Positions 41,799 to 51,251 of a stretch of 64,000 nucleotides of DNA are shown piece after piece. The DNA is from Atherinomorus stipes (Eukaryota > Chordata > Actinopteri > Atheriniformes > Atherinidae). Below the pieces are notes generated by a model. That model did no database searches. It saw nothing but the letters and a program-made list of their open reading frames with translations, and was not told the DNA's origin. The stretch is taken from NCBI GenBank assembly GCA_023101725.1, contig JALJCO010007871.1:372001-436000 (forward strand), in the 5' to 3' direction. Position 1 is the stretch's first letter. Each line of letters begins with the position of its first letter. Made by a program: the position numbers and the translations under genes.

Positions 41799-41891
41799 CT
41801 TGTTGGAGTGGTAATAGTCCAAACTGGAGTCAGTTGGTAACGTACATGAACCCACGCTTGAAGGGGGAGCTGGATAAAATCTGACGTCCAT
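41799..41891 (-). CDS. tox2: TOX-family HMG-box protein, first coding exon (31 codons), probably tox2
   Basis: TOX proteins are nuclear HMG-box DNA-binding factors involved in lymphoid and neural development; this exon encodes only the extreme amino terminus, not the HMG box. Seen directly: on the minus strand an ATG at 41891 opens a 31-codon frame that starts MDVRFYP, ends LDYYHSNK, and stops exactly at AAG|GTAAAC, a good splice donor in phase 0. Known: human TOX, TOX2 and TOX3 begin MDVRFYP or MDVRLYP, and their first coding exon ends at a lysine codon in phase 0. The LDYYHxxK ending resembles TOX2 (LDYYHGGK) more than TOX (YYCNK) or TOX3 (YYGYSK). The ATG is the first in its frame, and it has G at -3 and +4, a strong context. 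The frame stays open upstream, but without an ATG. The family assignment is firm; the paralogue is inferred from a few residues. The rest of the protein must lie left of the window. Confidence 0.85.
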
Positions 41892-41917
41892 CTCTGAGTC
41901 CGCAAGACTGACGGCAT
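41799..41917 (-). other. Upstream ATG whose frame overlaps the main start (overlapping uORF)
   Basis: On the minus strand an ATG begins at 41917, 26 nt before the main ATG, so it is in another frame. Read through, its frame has no stop before the splice donor, so it overlaps the main start completely and would end only in exon 2. Its context is weak (T at -3, C at +4), so most ribosomes would be expected to scan past it. This is visible in the sequence; a regulatory effect is inference. Confidence 0.5.
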
Positions 41918-42072
41918 GAAAGCTTAGCTCCAAAAAGAAAAAAAAGAAAAAAGAAAGAGCAGAAAAAAAAAAAACTGTGACTTGTCTCCCCTGCACACGC
42001 GCGCGCGCACTCACGCGGTCTCTCCTCTGTTCTTGGGTGTCAAACCTACCAAAAAGTACTACAAGAAAGAGA
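41892..42072 (-). other. 5' untranslated leader of the TOX-family exon 1 (approximate)
   Basis: This is the sequence between the likely start site downstream of the TATA-like box and the ATG at 41891. On the transcribed strand it holds an alternating CG tract (41999-42008 within 41995-42016) and then a long pyrimidine tract of T with scattered C (about 41932-41976). A pyrimidine-rich stretch near 42060-42080 could be the initiator. The 5' limit is inferred; no cap site can be read from the sequence. Confidence 0.45.
41995..42016. repeat. Alternating CA/CG tract in the exon 1 leader
   Basis: CACACGCGCGCGCGCACTCACG is alternating purine-pyrimidine for most of its length with five CG units in the centre, a sequence type that readily adopts Z-DNA. 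It lies in the presumed 5' leader about 110 nt from the start codon. Confidence 0.8.
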
Positions 42073-42097
42073 GGACAGAGTCTCTCCAGATGCTGAG

Positions 42098-42105
42098 TTA
42101 AAATA
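42098..42105 (-). promoter_or_regulatory. TATA-like element (TATTTTAA)
   Basis: On the minus strand the octamer TATTTTAA lies about 207 nt upstream of the start codon. Its spacing fits a start site about 25-35 nt downstream, near the pyrimidine-rich stretch at 42065-42080. It is not a perfect TATA box, and promoters of developmental regulators are often TATA-less, so this is a candidate only. Confidence 0.35.
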
Positions 42106-42500
42106 CCCGCTCTACAGTTACTTCAGCAATATCTGGAGATTCGGTGATGCTCTGCAAGAACTAACATCCCTGTAAAGTTCATCAAGGGAGGAGAGGGGAG
42201 GGAGAAATGGGGACCTTCCGCCTTAGTAATCTCAGAAACTAAGAAGCAGTAGATCGTGTGAAGTTGTTTAAGATCGAGCCGAACCGGGAATGCAGCAGGT
42301 TAAGATGCAGAAACGATCTTGTCGACGCTTGCTCCCAAAGCGCCCGTTCTCCGTTCCTGGTTTCCAGACGCGCTGTAGCTTTGTCATGTGGGAGCGCTCT
42401 CATACATCCATGCGTTCCCGTCCTCTCAGGGACTGCTCGGCTGCGACCTCTACCGGTCAGAGACGGGGAGGCAAGCGGGACGACAATCAGGTGGAGTTGG
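42106..42500 (-). promoter_or_regulatory. Proximal promoter region with raised CpG content
   Basis: The segment directly upstream of exon 1 is visibly richer in CpG than its surroundings, mainly 42250-42485 (for example GATCGAGCCGAACCGGG, GACGCGCTG, GGGAGCGCTC). It also has a G-rich block near 42188-42202 (GGAGAGGGGAGGGAG), which reads as a CT-rich Sp/KLF-like site on the gene strand. Short plus-strand open frames here are by-products of CpG content. The promoter call rests on position relative to exon 1. Confidence 0.5.
42361..42393 (-). promoter_or_regulatory. Upstream copy of a motif that also occurs in intron 1
   Basis: On the minus strand this reads TCCCACATGACAAAGCT, a short variable spacer, then CTGGAAA. 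A near-identical block is found at 41299-41328 downstream of exon 1. The core contains CACATG (E-box-like) and ACAAAG (SOX/TCF-like). No factor can be assigned from sequence alone. Confidence 0.35.
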
Positions 42501-45500
42501 GAGGATTGACTACATGAAGTGGGTAATGACCTGACCCCCCAGTTGTCAGAATAGAGCTGTCTTGGCTTGACATTACAAAATTAGATCAGTCTCAACTTAA
42601 TCTAACATCAGCTTGAGTCTTATCATTCTGATTTAAATAAACACACTTAAAACCAAGAAAGAATCTCTCCACTGGCTCTTGCCATTCATTGACAACAATG
42701 TGCTGTAATAGTGATAAATATAACGTGGACTTCCTGCATATGAAAGAGTTTCTGTTGAATTAATCTGAAGTATCTTTGTGTTTTCTGAAATAGTCATAAA
42801 ACCTGTAACTGGAGCAACTCTGTTTTTCCTCCAGTTTGAGCTGGGTTAGGTATGACCTGAATCAGTGAAACTTTACAGAATGTTCCTTTAATTTTAAATG
42901 TGACAATTGAGTATAATTCCCCTATATATGAAGATGACATCACTGCTAAAGTAAATATAAAAATAGGACTTTGTCCTCCCTTCAGATGGTAAAATAAGCT
43001 ACACCATTAATGATCCAAACATTTCCAGTGATAATGAAAACAGAATGTCATGTGCATGCTATCTTTGCTTGCATAGTTTCATATAACTTGAGTGTTTGAA
43101 ATATTTTGCAATAGAACAGCTTGTACAAAATAGGATGGAAGTGAAATATCAACAGTACAAGCGTCTGTATGACTGGGGTCTTAATCCTTTGTCTGGAGAA
43201 CTGTAAAGTTCTGTCTCTTCTTCCTGACACATTTTTCTTCAGTTTCTTCATAATTTAACTGACTGGACTGTCATGGATGTCTGTTAACACCAGTGTGACA
43301 GAGCTGGATATTAGGAGTGACAAAGGGAGTCATTGAAGAATATTACTACAGACTGAAGACAAGAAAAAAAAAAGACCAAATATCTATTTTTCATATTTTT
43401 GATATATCAGAAAAGCAGCATAACATGATCTTTTCCCACTGCAGAGGACATAATGTGCTTTTAAGTTTTTTATTCCATTTAAGCTTTTATATGCACGGCT
43501 ATAAAAAGAGAGAAAAGAGGAGAAGCTGGGCTTTTCTTCCTTTATTTGTCTACATTAAAACATAAGACATTTGCATAACAGTGGCTTTTGCTCAAGAAGG
43601 ACCTGGTACCTCATAGAGGGAGCTTAAAGAACATGAGGGAAAATGAAGCATTTCAAAGGGAGGTTGTATTTATGTCCAGCAGTGTACATACTGTATAAGG
43701 ATTGTGTTGCTGTTTCTGTTTTATTTTGTTTAATATGAATGAATGTGGGCCTATTCAAGTCAATGCAAATCATCAAACAACTTATCTTTTCATAAGTTTA
43801 ACAGGAGCTTTTTAAAGCAACACAAATGGCTTTGATTGCAAATTAATGTTGTTTTTATGTGAAGATCGTTGCACATCGTTGCATGTATATATCAGTAGTG
43901 CATGAGATCTGTGTCCCTGGGAAGATCCTGCATTTAAATCTGTTAAAATACTTTAACAGCGTTTGTTGTAATGTGCAATACTGGCATAACAAAAGCATAA
44001 AGTTAAAGCTTCACTATGTTTGATAAACCGTTTCACTTACTTGAAACATTACTGCCTACAGCCATTTTGCAAATGTTCTTTACTCTCCTTCTTTTGATGC
44101 ATGTCTGCTAAACCATAGGAGGCGGAATACACGCTGAGAGTAGACAAGATAGCTTAGATAATACACATCACAACTGTGCTCCACTTTTGACCCTTGCACA
44201 CACAATCAGATTAACACACCTGGAAGAGCGCTAAGCATACCCACACAGCGGTCGACACAACAGGATGTACACACAGAACAATGTCCAACCAGAGCTGCAG
44301 ATAGGTGTAGAGGAAAAATAGCCTCGCTCCCAGTCAAATGTGTACCACACTGTTAGGAGGAATGGGGTGGAGTGCTGTTATTTACACAGTTATTTATGTT
44401 ATGATGTTTTTGCAAGACAGGACGACATGTTCGTGGAGGCATTCCTGCCAATGTGGGTATTTTCTGTCTGCACTTTTTGGTGCGCGCATGGCAGTTTTTT
44501 TTTTGTGTATAAGTGTGTTAACCAAACTGCCATTGTCATCCCAGTGGGTGACTCTTTGGCCCCCCTCAGGACCGTGCCTCTGTCTATGTAGCTATTACAC
44601 GGCATGGTGGCTCTGGCCCTGGGGTGTGAGCCTGCTTTAATACCAGGCACAGATGGGTTGCACCGTGGGCTTGCTGTTGCGGCTCACCACCAGCTGCCAG
44701 CTCAGGCTGTCCTGACTCCAAGCTCATAAGGTTAACTGTCACAAGGATACTGATTTTTTTTCCCCCCTCGTTCTGTGTTGCTGTCTATGTAATTCTTTTC
44801 TGCCTGTCTGTCACTTTCTCCCACTCTGTCACTTGTTCACTCAGTCTCCCTCTGTCACTCCAACAGCTGAGGATACAGTACACAGGGGGATCTGGCACAA
44901 GGGGACTCATGGCTTCATTGGAAAGGAATGCTTGTAGTCTTGATGTAGTTTTGAGTATGAGCCAGGCAGATTGGGACTCATGCCACAAGGAAGGAAATTT
45001 GGTGATTAAAAAATCAGTTGTGGAAGTGACTGAGTTAATGGGGAAAAGAAAAAAGTAAACAGTGGGCTAAAGATGTAAAGACTAAGACATGATGGAAATA
45101 GCTGTTGGATCACAGGACAGAGGTAAAGTCACTTAAACTTTAAACAGCTGAGAACAAACTTTCCGATGTAGGATGCAAATCATATAATATGGCTTTCCAT
45201 CATCAAACATTATTCATCCATTCAGAGCAATTAGTGGTACAAACACTTTTTATTGCACCGGTAAGAGCTCCTGCTATCATCAGTAAATGAGAGGAAAATC
45301 TAAAACCATATTTTCCATTAACTGTTATAACCCTGCTGCTACTTAGATGATGTCAGCAGGAACTGGTTTTATAAGGTGCTCTGAACGTAAGTGATTTTAC
45401 TCCTAAAAAATTGATAATCAAGCTTCAATATGATAGAAGGGAATCACTCACAGACATGAAAGATTCTTTTTTTAAATGAAGAAAATCGCTCATGCTCAGT

Positions 45501-46147
45501 TGTGCTTTCACAAGCACTCAGCTTTGAAAAGAAAATATCATCTTTTCATTGTAACTTGAAATAAATTACATACTCGTAAGTAAATGATGAAGACAAATAC
45601 TTTCCTTTCACAAGCCAATGCACATATTTATTCCAGTTAGCTGTCAGTTTGTCTGCAACCAAGTTTCTGAAAAAAAAGCTTTTTATTTTCCTTTGACAAC
45701 AAAAGAACTGTAACCGATTTATGGATTTTACTTCCTTTGTTTTTGGTTGCACACAAATAACTTTAGATACTCTTTCTGTTGGCATCGAACATTACAGCTT
45801 TGTTTCAGTCCAATGCAAATGGACACCTTGTGCTCATCTTACACACTAATAAAATGGAAGGAGAGGGGATGTTACAAGGTAAAAAAGGATGTCTAATATG
45901 AAGAATATGACAAGTGTTGCACCTTCATAAATTATGTTTTATATTCTTGTCTGTACTTTAAAAATAAAGGATAGAGACCATAGCGACAAAAATGTTACTT
46001 TATTTCTAAACCGTTTATAGTCAAAACACATCTATAGTCAAACACAAGTTTACCGTTCAATAATGTTAAGAATAAAAAATACTTGAGTGCATGAAATTCA
46101 AGGCAAAAAAGGCCACAACAAGAATTCAGACCCCAAAACTTTTAAAC
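42501..46147. other. Upstream flanking DNA without a gene
   Basis: No exon, RNA gene or transposon was recognised. The block is AT-rich; 44330-44700 is more GC-rich and repeat-free and could be regulatory. Short open frames here lack start context and domains. Confidence 0.6.
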
Positions 46148-46155
46148 CAGTAGAC

Positions 46156-46353
46156 CAGGGCTTCTCAATTTGTTCCTATGAGGGCCGCAATCCAGCAGGT
46201 TTTCCATGTCTTCCTGATCCAGCACAAGTTAATGAGTCATTGTGCAGCGCTTGATTGGCTATTGGATCCAATTCGAGTCAGGTGTGTTAGAGCAGGGAGA
46301 GATGAAAAAGCTGCTGGACTGCAGCCCTCGCAGAACCAAACTGAGGAGCTCTG
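46156..46353. mobile_element. hAT-type miniature inverted-repeat element, 198 bp
   Basis: The ends are imperfect inverted repeats: CAGGGCTTCTCAATTTG on the left, and CAGAGCTCCTCAGTTTG when the right end is read on the other strand. Identical 8-bp direct repeats CAGTAGAC flank it at 46148-46155 and 46354-46361, the duplication length of the hAT superfamily. The inner part holds facing arms (GCAATCCAGCAGG and CTGCTGGACTGC), so the whole element can fold. It has no coding capacity. Confidence 0.9.
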
Positions 46354-46361
46354 CAGTAGAC

Positions 46362-47858
46362 TATCATGCAACCCACACCTCTCTGTGAAAAGATCCATTT
46401 AAATAACAGGAGTTTATACACTTTGGTAGTGAGAACAGGAGGGGGAAACTGATAGAAATCATGTCTTATTATAACCCCAATCTGCGTGAGAGAAAACACA
46501 ACAGTATAAAATGACGAGATAATGACTCAGTCTGGTTTTGTTTTGATACAAAAGTCACCTATAAAGGTGTGAATTCTGGTCCACTATTCTGTAAACGGTA
46601 CAATTATCACACTGAAAGGCTGTTGTTTTGACAGGATTCCCATTTGTTGTTTATGTAAATAATCAGAGAGAACCTACAACCTATATACTGTGGCTTGTAA
46701 GTGTTCTTGAACGCAACAATCTAAAGCAGAGAAGTGGTGACAGATAGGGCACATAAAACACAAATTGTTTAAAATCACAACCCAAAAATAAACATAAAAA
46801 TAAACTAATGAATTTGTAACATGCCAAATGCTTCAGGAAAATATCATTTTGGATTAAAAATAAGTCATTTTTACTAACTTTTTGTTCTGACAGCTTTATA
46901 ATAAAAAGCAAAGAAACAAGAATATCCCTTTGAAAAAGCCAGCTTGAGTCTTTGGTGTTAAAGTCCAGCACGTTGTCAACTGATCCGCCCACCACAATCT
47001 CATTATGATGACTTTTTAGTTGCTCCCTTTGCTGCTTTCATGATTATGACTAAAATAAAGAGTCAGATGGTTTGAAAGAATGAACCATCGGGGAAGTTGT
47101 CTGTGGAAAGTTTTTTAAAAACGTGCAGACACTTCAAAAAAAAAAAAAAACTTGACAAGAGATTCTCATGAACAATCTGTGTCACTCTTTAGTGAGCTCT
47201 TGCTGAAGCCAGTCACAAGAGGAGTGAAAACATTTTCTCACCATCCACCAGTTTCTTTAATAAAGAAACTGTTCCCTTCTCATGTAACTGACCTGTTTTA
47301 GAGCAGCTGGAGCTCCTGTAGGTTGGATTAGTTGGTAACTAGGTTCCTTTCACCATGTCATTCTGGCTGATCCATTTATTGTTTGCTCTTGTTACACCTG
47401 GAATTGCCTGGCTGGCAGTAAATGATGTTGGAAGGTCTAACCAGCAAAACCTCTGCAATTGACAACATGGCTTGAAGTCACCAGCAGGTACACTGAGTGT
47501 TAATCAAAATGCAATCCATTAATGCATTAGAGCTCGGATGGAACACAAGTAGGCTTTTGTTTGTTTCTTGCATTTACACTTTGAAACACTTAATTCAAAA
47601 TTTAGTTTGTATGAGAAGAGCTGTACAAATAAAATTCAACTGAATGAGTCTGACTTTTACAATGCAATGCTCTGTCACAATCATCCATATGGCAACAGCT
47701 CTCCTCCTACCTTACTTACTGTATCTAAACCAGGAGGACAGTAATGAGCTCCACAAAAACTGCTTAGGGCTAAACAAATACATAGATTTGTAGGCATTTA
47801 CTTAGCTCTCCAGCTTTCCAGATATCAATTCATCTGATGGTATGTGAAAGGAATACAA
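46362..47858. other. Flanking DNA between the hAT element and the foldback element
   Basis: AT-rich sequence without recognised gene or repeat apart from an A run near 47137-47150. Confidence 0.55.
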
Positions 47859-47860
47859 TA

Positions 47861-48601
47861 GGGGATTATCACGCTTCCGTGTTCCGGTTTCCGGAACTTG
47901 AAACACTTAGACGGTCCACTTCCGGACCAGTTCAATGTCCCTGCTCTGTTTCACTTCGTAAATTGAATAAACGCCAACCCTACTTAAATTTTCATGGATT
48001 CCAGACTGAAGTGATACTAAGGAAGAAGTGTATCAAAGCAATTCGATAGAGTGAAGGGCCGAACTTTATAATAAAACAACGTAGCATGTTTGTTTGTAGC
48101 CGGTGCGGCACAACACCGGCACTTCACAGCTAGCGTTAGCATTAGCAGGCTAGCATTAGTTGACGTGCCTAACTTTGTGCGTCTTAAAACACACAAACAT
48201 CTGAAAATCGGGTCTGTACCCTCCCGTTTTAAGTTGAACAACTGGGGACTGCCAAGAAAGGAGACGTTTTCAGATGCTTGTGTGTTCTAAGCCGCACAAA
48301 GTTAGGCACGTCATCAAGCTGGCTAATGCTAGCCTGCTAACACCAGCTGTGTAGTCTGCCGGCTACAAACAAACGTGCTACGTTGTTTTATTATAAAGTT
48401 TGGCCCCTCACCGCGTCGAATCAATCGCTTTGATCCACTTCTTCCTTAGCATCACTTCAGTCGGGAATCAATAAAAACTTAAGTATGGTTGGCGCTTATT
48501 CGAATTTCAAAGTGGAACAGAGCAGGGACAGCTGTTGTTAAAATGGCCCGGAAAAGGAAATGCCTAGATTCCGGAAACTTCCGGAAAGCGTGAAAATCCC
48601 T
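47861..48601. mobile_element. Foldback DNA element with arms of about 340 bp
   Basis: The left half (47861 to about 48206) and right half (about 48266 to 48601) are inverted copies. Matched blocks include TTATAATAAAACAACGTAGC, its reverse complement GCTACGTTGTTTTATTATAA on the right, and GTGCCTAACTTTGTGCG opposite CGCACAAAGTTAGGCAC. Ends are GGGGATTATCACGC and, on the other strand, AGGGATTTTCACGC, both preceded by TA, suggesting a TA target duplication. The loop is about 60 bp. Superfamily is not assigned; TA or TWA target use fits Tc1/mariner-like or Harbinger-like elements. Two short open frames in the arms show no recognisable domain. Confidence 0.85.
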
Positions 48602-48603
48602 TA

Positions 48604-49186
48604 TAAGTCTCACCCTCAAATATCCCACCCCACAATCCAAAGGGCCCCAAGGGCCCACAGCTAGCATGTTGGTACCCGTATGAATGGGTAAAAAAAAAAA
48701 ATTATTAATCGATGCATCACAATACTTCCCTGTGCAATTCAATATCAAATAGGCAAATCCTCTGACTTGATTCACCTCCTGACCAATGGGGGGAGCTGTG
48801 CATGTTATTTATGTTGTATGGACAAAGGTCGCATTAGATCATACAACACCAAAATGACAATTTTTTTTTTTCAGATGTTTTATTACCCCAAAATATAAGG
48901 TCACATACTACATAAGTTCACATGGGCGTGAAAATATACTGTATAATCAAAAATCTACAGCAGAGCCTCTACCTTACTAAATCAGTATCGAAGCATTAAA
49001 ATCAGTATTAAATCGAATTGATATTGAATGGACTTGTAACCCACAGAATTGAAATTGAATTGAATTGTGAGGTTTTTAACAATACCCAGCCTATACCAGG
49101 TACACTAGGATAACACACCACCACAACAACAACAGCATCACTGTTTGTGTGTCTTCCACCGACTCTTTTGGTAGCATAATGAGGAC
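48604..49186. other. Flanking DNA between the foldback element and the first TTAA element
   Basis: AT-rich, with an A run (48690-48700) and a T run (48860-48871). The words ATCGATGCATCACAATAC and GAATTGAAATTGAATTGAAT suggest an old repeat, but no structure is visible. Confidence 0.45.
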
Positions 49187-49190
49187 TTAA

Positions 49191-49719
49191 AGGTATAGTC
49201 CGAAGTTCCCCCCGTAAAAAATAAATGTTAGACTTCAGCAAGTGAAATCCGTCTCAAACTGCGCCTTTGGGCCTCTACTCCCGTGTCGTGGTGCACTTGA
49301 ACGCAACTCTCTCTCCCCCTGCCTGTAATTCGCTCTTTTGTATTGTTTTGGTCTGGTCAGGACGTTTCTGGGTGGAGATTTCTGTTTATATCGGCAGCCA
49401 ATGACAGAGCTAAGAGCATGACGCTGTGTGGAAATAAGCTCATGATTGGAGCAGACGCCAGTCACTCAAAGGAAAAAAAAAGAAAGAAGGAAAACACCAT
49501 GGATGCATCAAAGAAAAGGTAAGAGCTTCAGATAATGCACTTTGGAAAACCAGGGTTAATAATAATTTGGCTTGTACCTGCTTCTGAGCTCTGAAGGAGA
49601 AGCTTGAAGTTGAATAGGCTAGCTAGAACGAGGCGGCCATTAGCCTGAGAGGGAGGAGCGCTTAGTTTGAATACTGTTGTTTGCAAACAGAAACGCCAGA
49701 GAGACTTCGGACTCTACCT
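49191..49719. mobile_element. TTAA-flanked non-autonomous DNA element (Kolobok-like), 529 bp
   Basis: Termini are inverted repeats: AGGTATAGTCCGAAGT on the left and AGGTAGAGTCCGAAGT on the right read in reverse. TTAA lies directly outside both ends (49187-49190 and 49720-49723). AGG...CCT ends with a TTAA duplication fit Kolobok-like elements; piggyBac also uses TTAA but usually has CCC ends. A minus-strand open frame of 76 codons inside has no recognised domain. Confidence 0.8.
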
Positions 49720-49723
49720 TTAA

Positions 49724-50877
49724 ATTATCATTATGATATGGCTGATCAGGGTAATGCATCGCACTGGCTTCACTTTTGAAGTCCTACATTAAACCCTGTT
49801 TTTCTTAAGTGGCCAATGCTCTCCTCCTTCTCCTCCTACTCCACATAAGAGAGGCAACATCAGGCCACTCCTTCATCTGTAACAAATAAGCAGTTATTCA
49901 AGTGCTATTTAATGTCACTATATTAAGAGCTTCAGTTCCACACTAGTTATGGGAAGTGAAGCTGTCAAGATGCAGTTTTGTCAGATACCACAAGACTTCT
50001 TGTTTCTGACTATTTTCTGTCAAATATTAATACTTTCCTAGAAAACAGTTCAAAGCTTTCAGTTTCAGAAATGGCCAACAGAACATTTTTAGGTCAAATT
50101 CTGTTTTTATGAGCACCAGACCACAACAAGGTTATTATGAGTTTTATTATGAGGTATTCCACCTTTAAAGCCAGATATGAGGTCCTGCATTTTGCTTCTT
50201 TTCTCTCAGGCCTAATTTAACACTCATGTAGACGTGGTAACAGCATTGCCAGGCTCTGACAGTAGTTCCATATAAGGTTGTCCTGAGTACAGCTAACAGC
50301 AAAATGATGGTAAACAGGAAATAGTTCAATAGGTCCATTAAGCTGAGAGATGACTCATTAATGACCTGAATTTACACAGAAAACGCTTTGTTTTTGTAGT
50401 ATTAGACAGAAGCAGCGTGTTTGTAGGAAAAATATAATCAAATCCATGGAAAATGATTATGCTTAAAAAAAAGAAAGAACAAAAAAACCTCACCTTTGCT
50501 TTGATTTGTGTCATTTGTGTTCCACGAATCACTTTGTCAAGGGCGGGCTTGTGAGTACGCTTTGTGCATGCCTTTATGAATGACTTTGCCTTTGACTTTG
50601 CTTCTCAGAAAATGAATTTCACTTAAGGCCAATTTGGGCAACATCAAACTAGCACTGAGTTGCTTAATTTTCCATTTCCACATAAAGCTCATCTTGAGCT
50701 TTATGAATAAAAACCAAACAAACAAAAAAAACCATTCAGATTAGTATGTCTGGTTGTTTCCCCATAAAGGATACGTTTCTTTTTTCCAACTTGGACCTTT
50801 TTTCTAGGAGAATATACGTGCATTTACTCACCGGTAAAGTTTCTGCATCACTTTGAATCCTTGGGAAGATATTACGT
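49724..50877. other. Flanking DNA between two DNA elements
   Basis: Mostly AT-rich, unique-looking sequence. No gene, RNA or repeat was recognised. Confidence 0.5.
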
Positions 50878-51251
50878 TGAGTCGCTTTTTGGTGAACGTC
50901 CAGTATCATGGCGGAGACGGGGCAGCCACTATATTAAACATTATCTGTAGCAAAACTTCTTGATTTTTGCCAATACTTTAAGTTGAATGAACGAACGAGC
51001 GAGCACTATTGTTCTGTGAGTCCAGATTTAGCTATCCGTTAGTTATCAGGGTGTTCTATACACTTTTCGGAGCCACGCATTCACTATGCGCACTTCCGTA
51101 GTACAGCTAGCAGCTTACTGCCCAGACAACAACAAAAACACACTACTTAAAGCATTGATGAAATGAAGGAGTTTTGCTGCAGATAATGTCTTATATAGTG
51201 GCTGCCCCGTCTCCACCATGATACTGGACGTTCACCAAAAAGCAACTTCAG
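50878..51251. mobile_element. Inverted-repeat element with arms of about 110 bp
   Basis: The left arm (about 50878-50992) has CTTTTTGGTGAACGTCCAG, TATCATGGCGGAGACGGGGC and AGCCACTATAT. The right arm (about 51146-51251) carries the reverse complement, with CTGGACGTTCACCAAAAAG at its end. The middle (about 150 bp) is not paired. Terminal bases next to the arms differ (GTTGAGTCGC against CTGAAGTTGC), so exact ends and target duplication cannot be set. No coding capacity. Confidence 0.75.

Noticed and set aside
41892..42014. Amino-terminal extension of the TOX-family frame
   Set aside because: The frame is open upstream but has no ATG and is rich in phenylalanine from a T-rich tract; the family starts at MDVRFYP.
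42258..42517. Two overlapping plus-strand frames in the CpG-bearing promoter region
   Set aside because: No known domain; CpG-rich DNA lacks stop codons and gives such frames by chance. A divergent transcript is possible but unsupported.
47837..48049. Short frames in the foldback arms as a transposase
   Set aside because: Only about 70-98 codons, mirrored by the inverted repeat, without a DDE or zinc-finger pattern.
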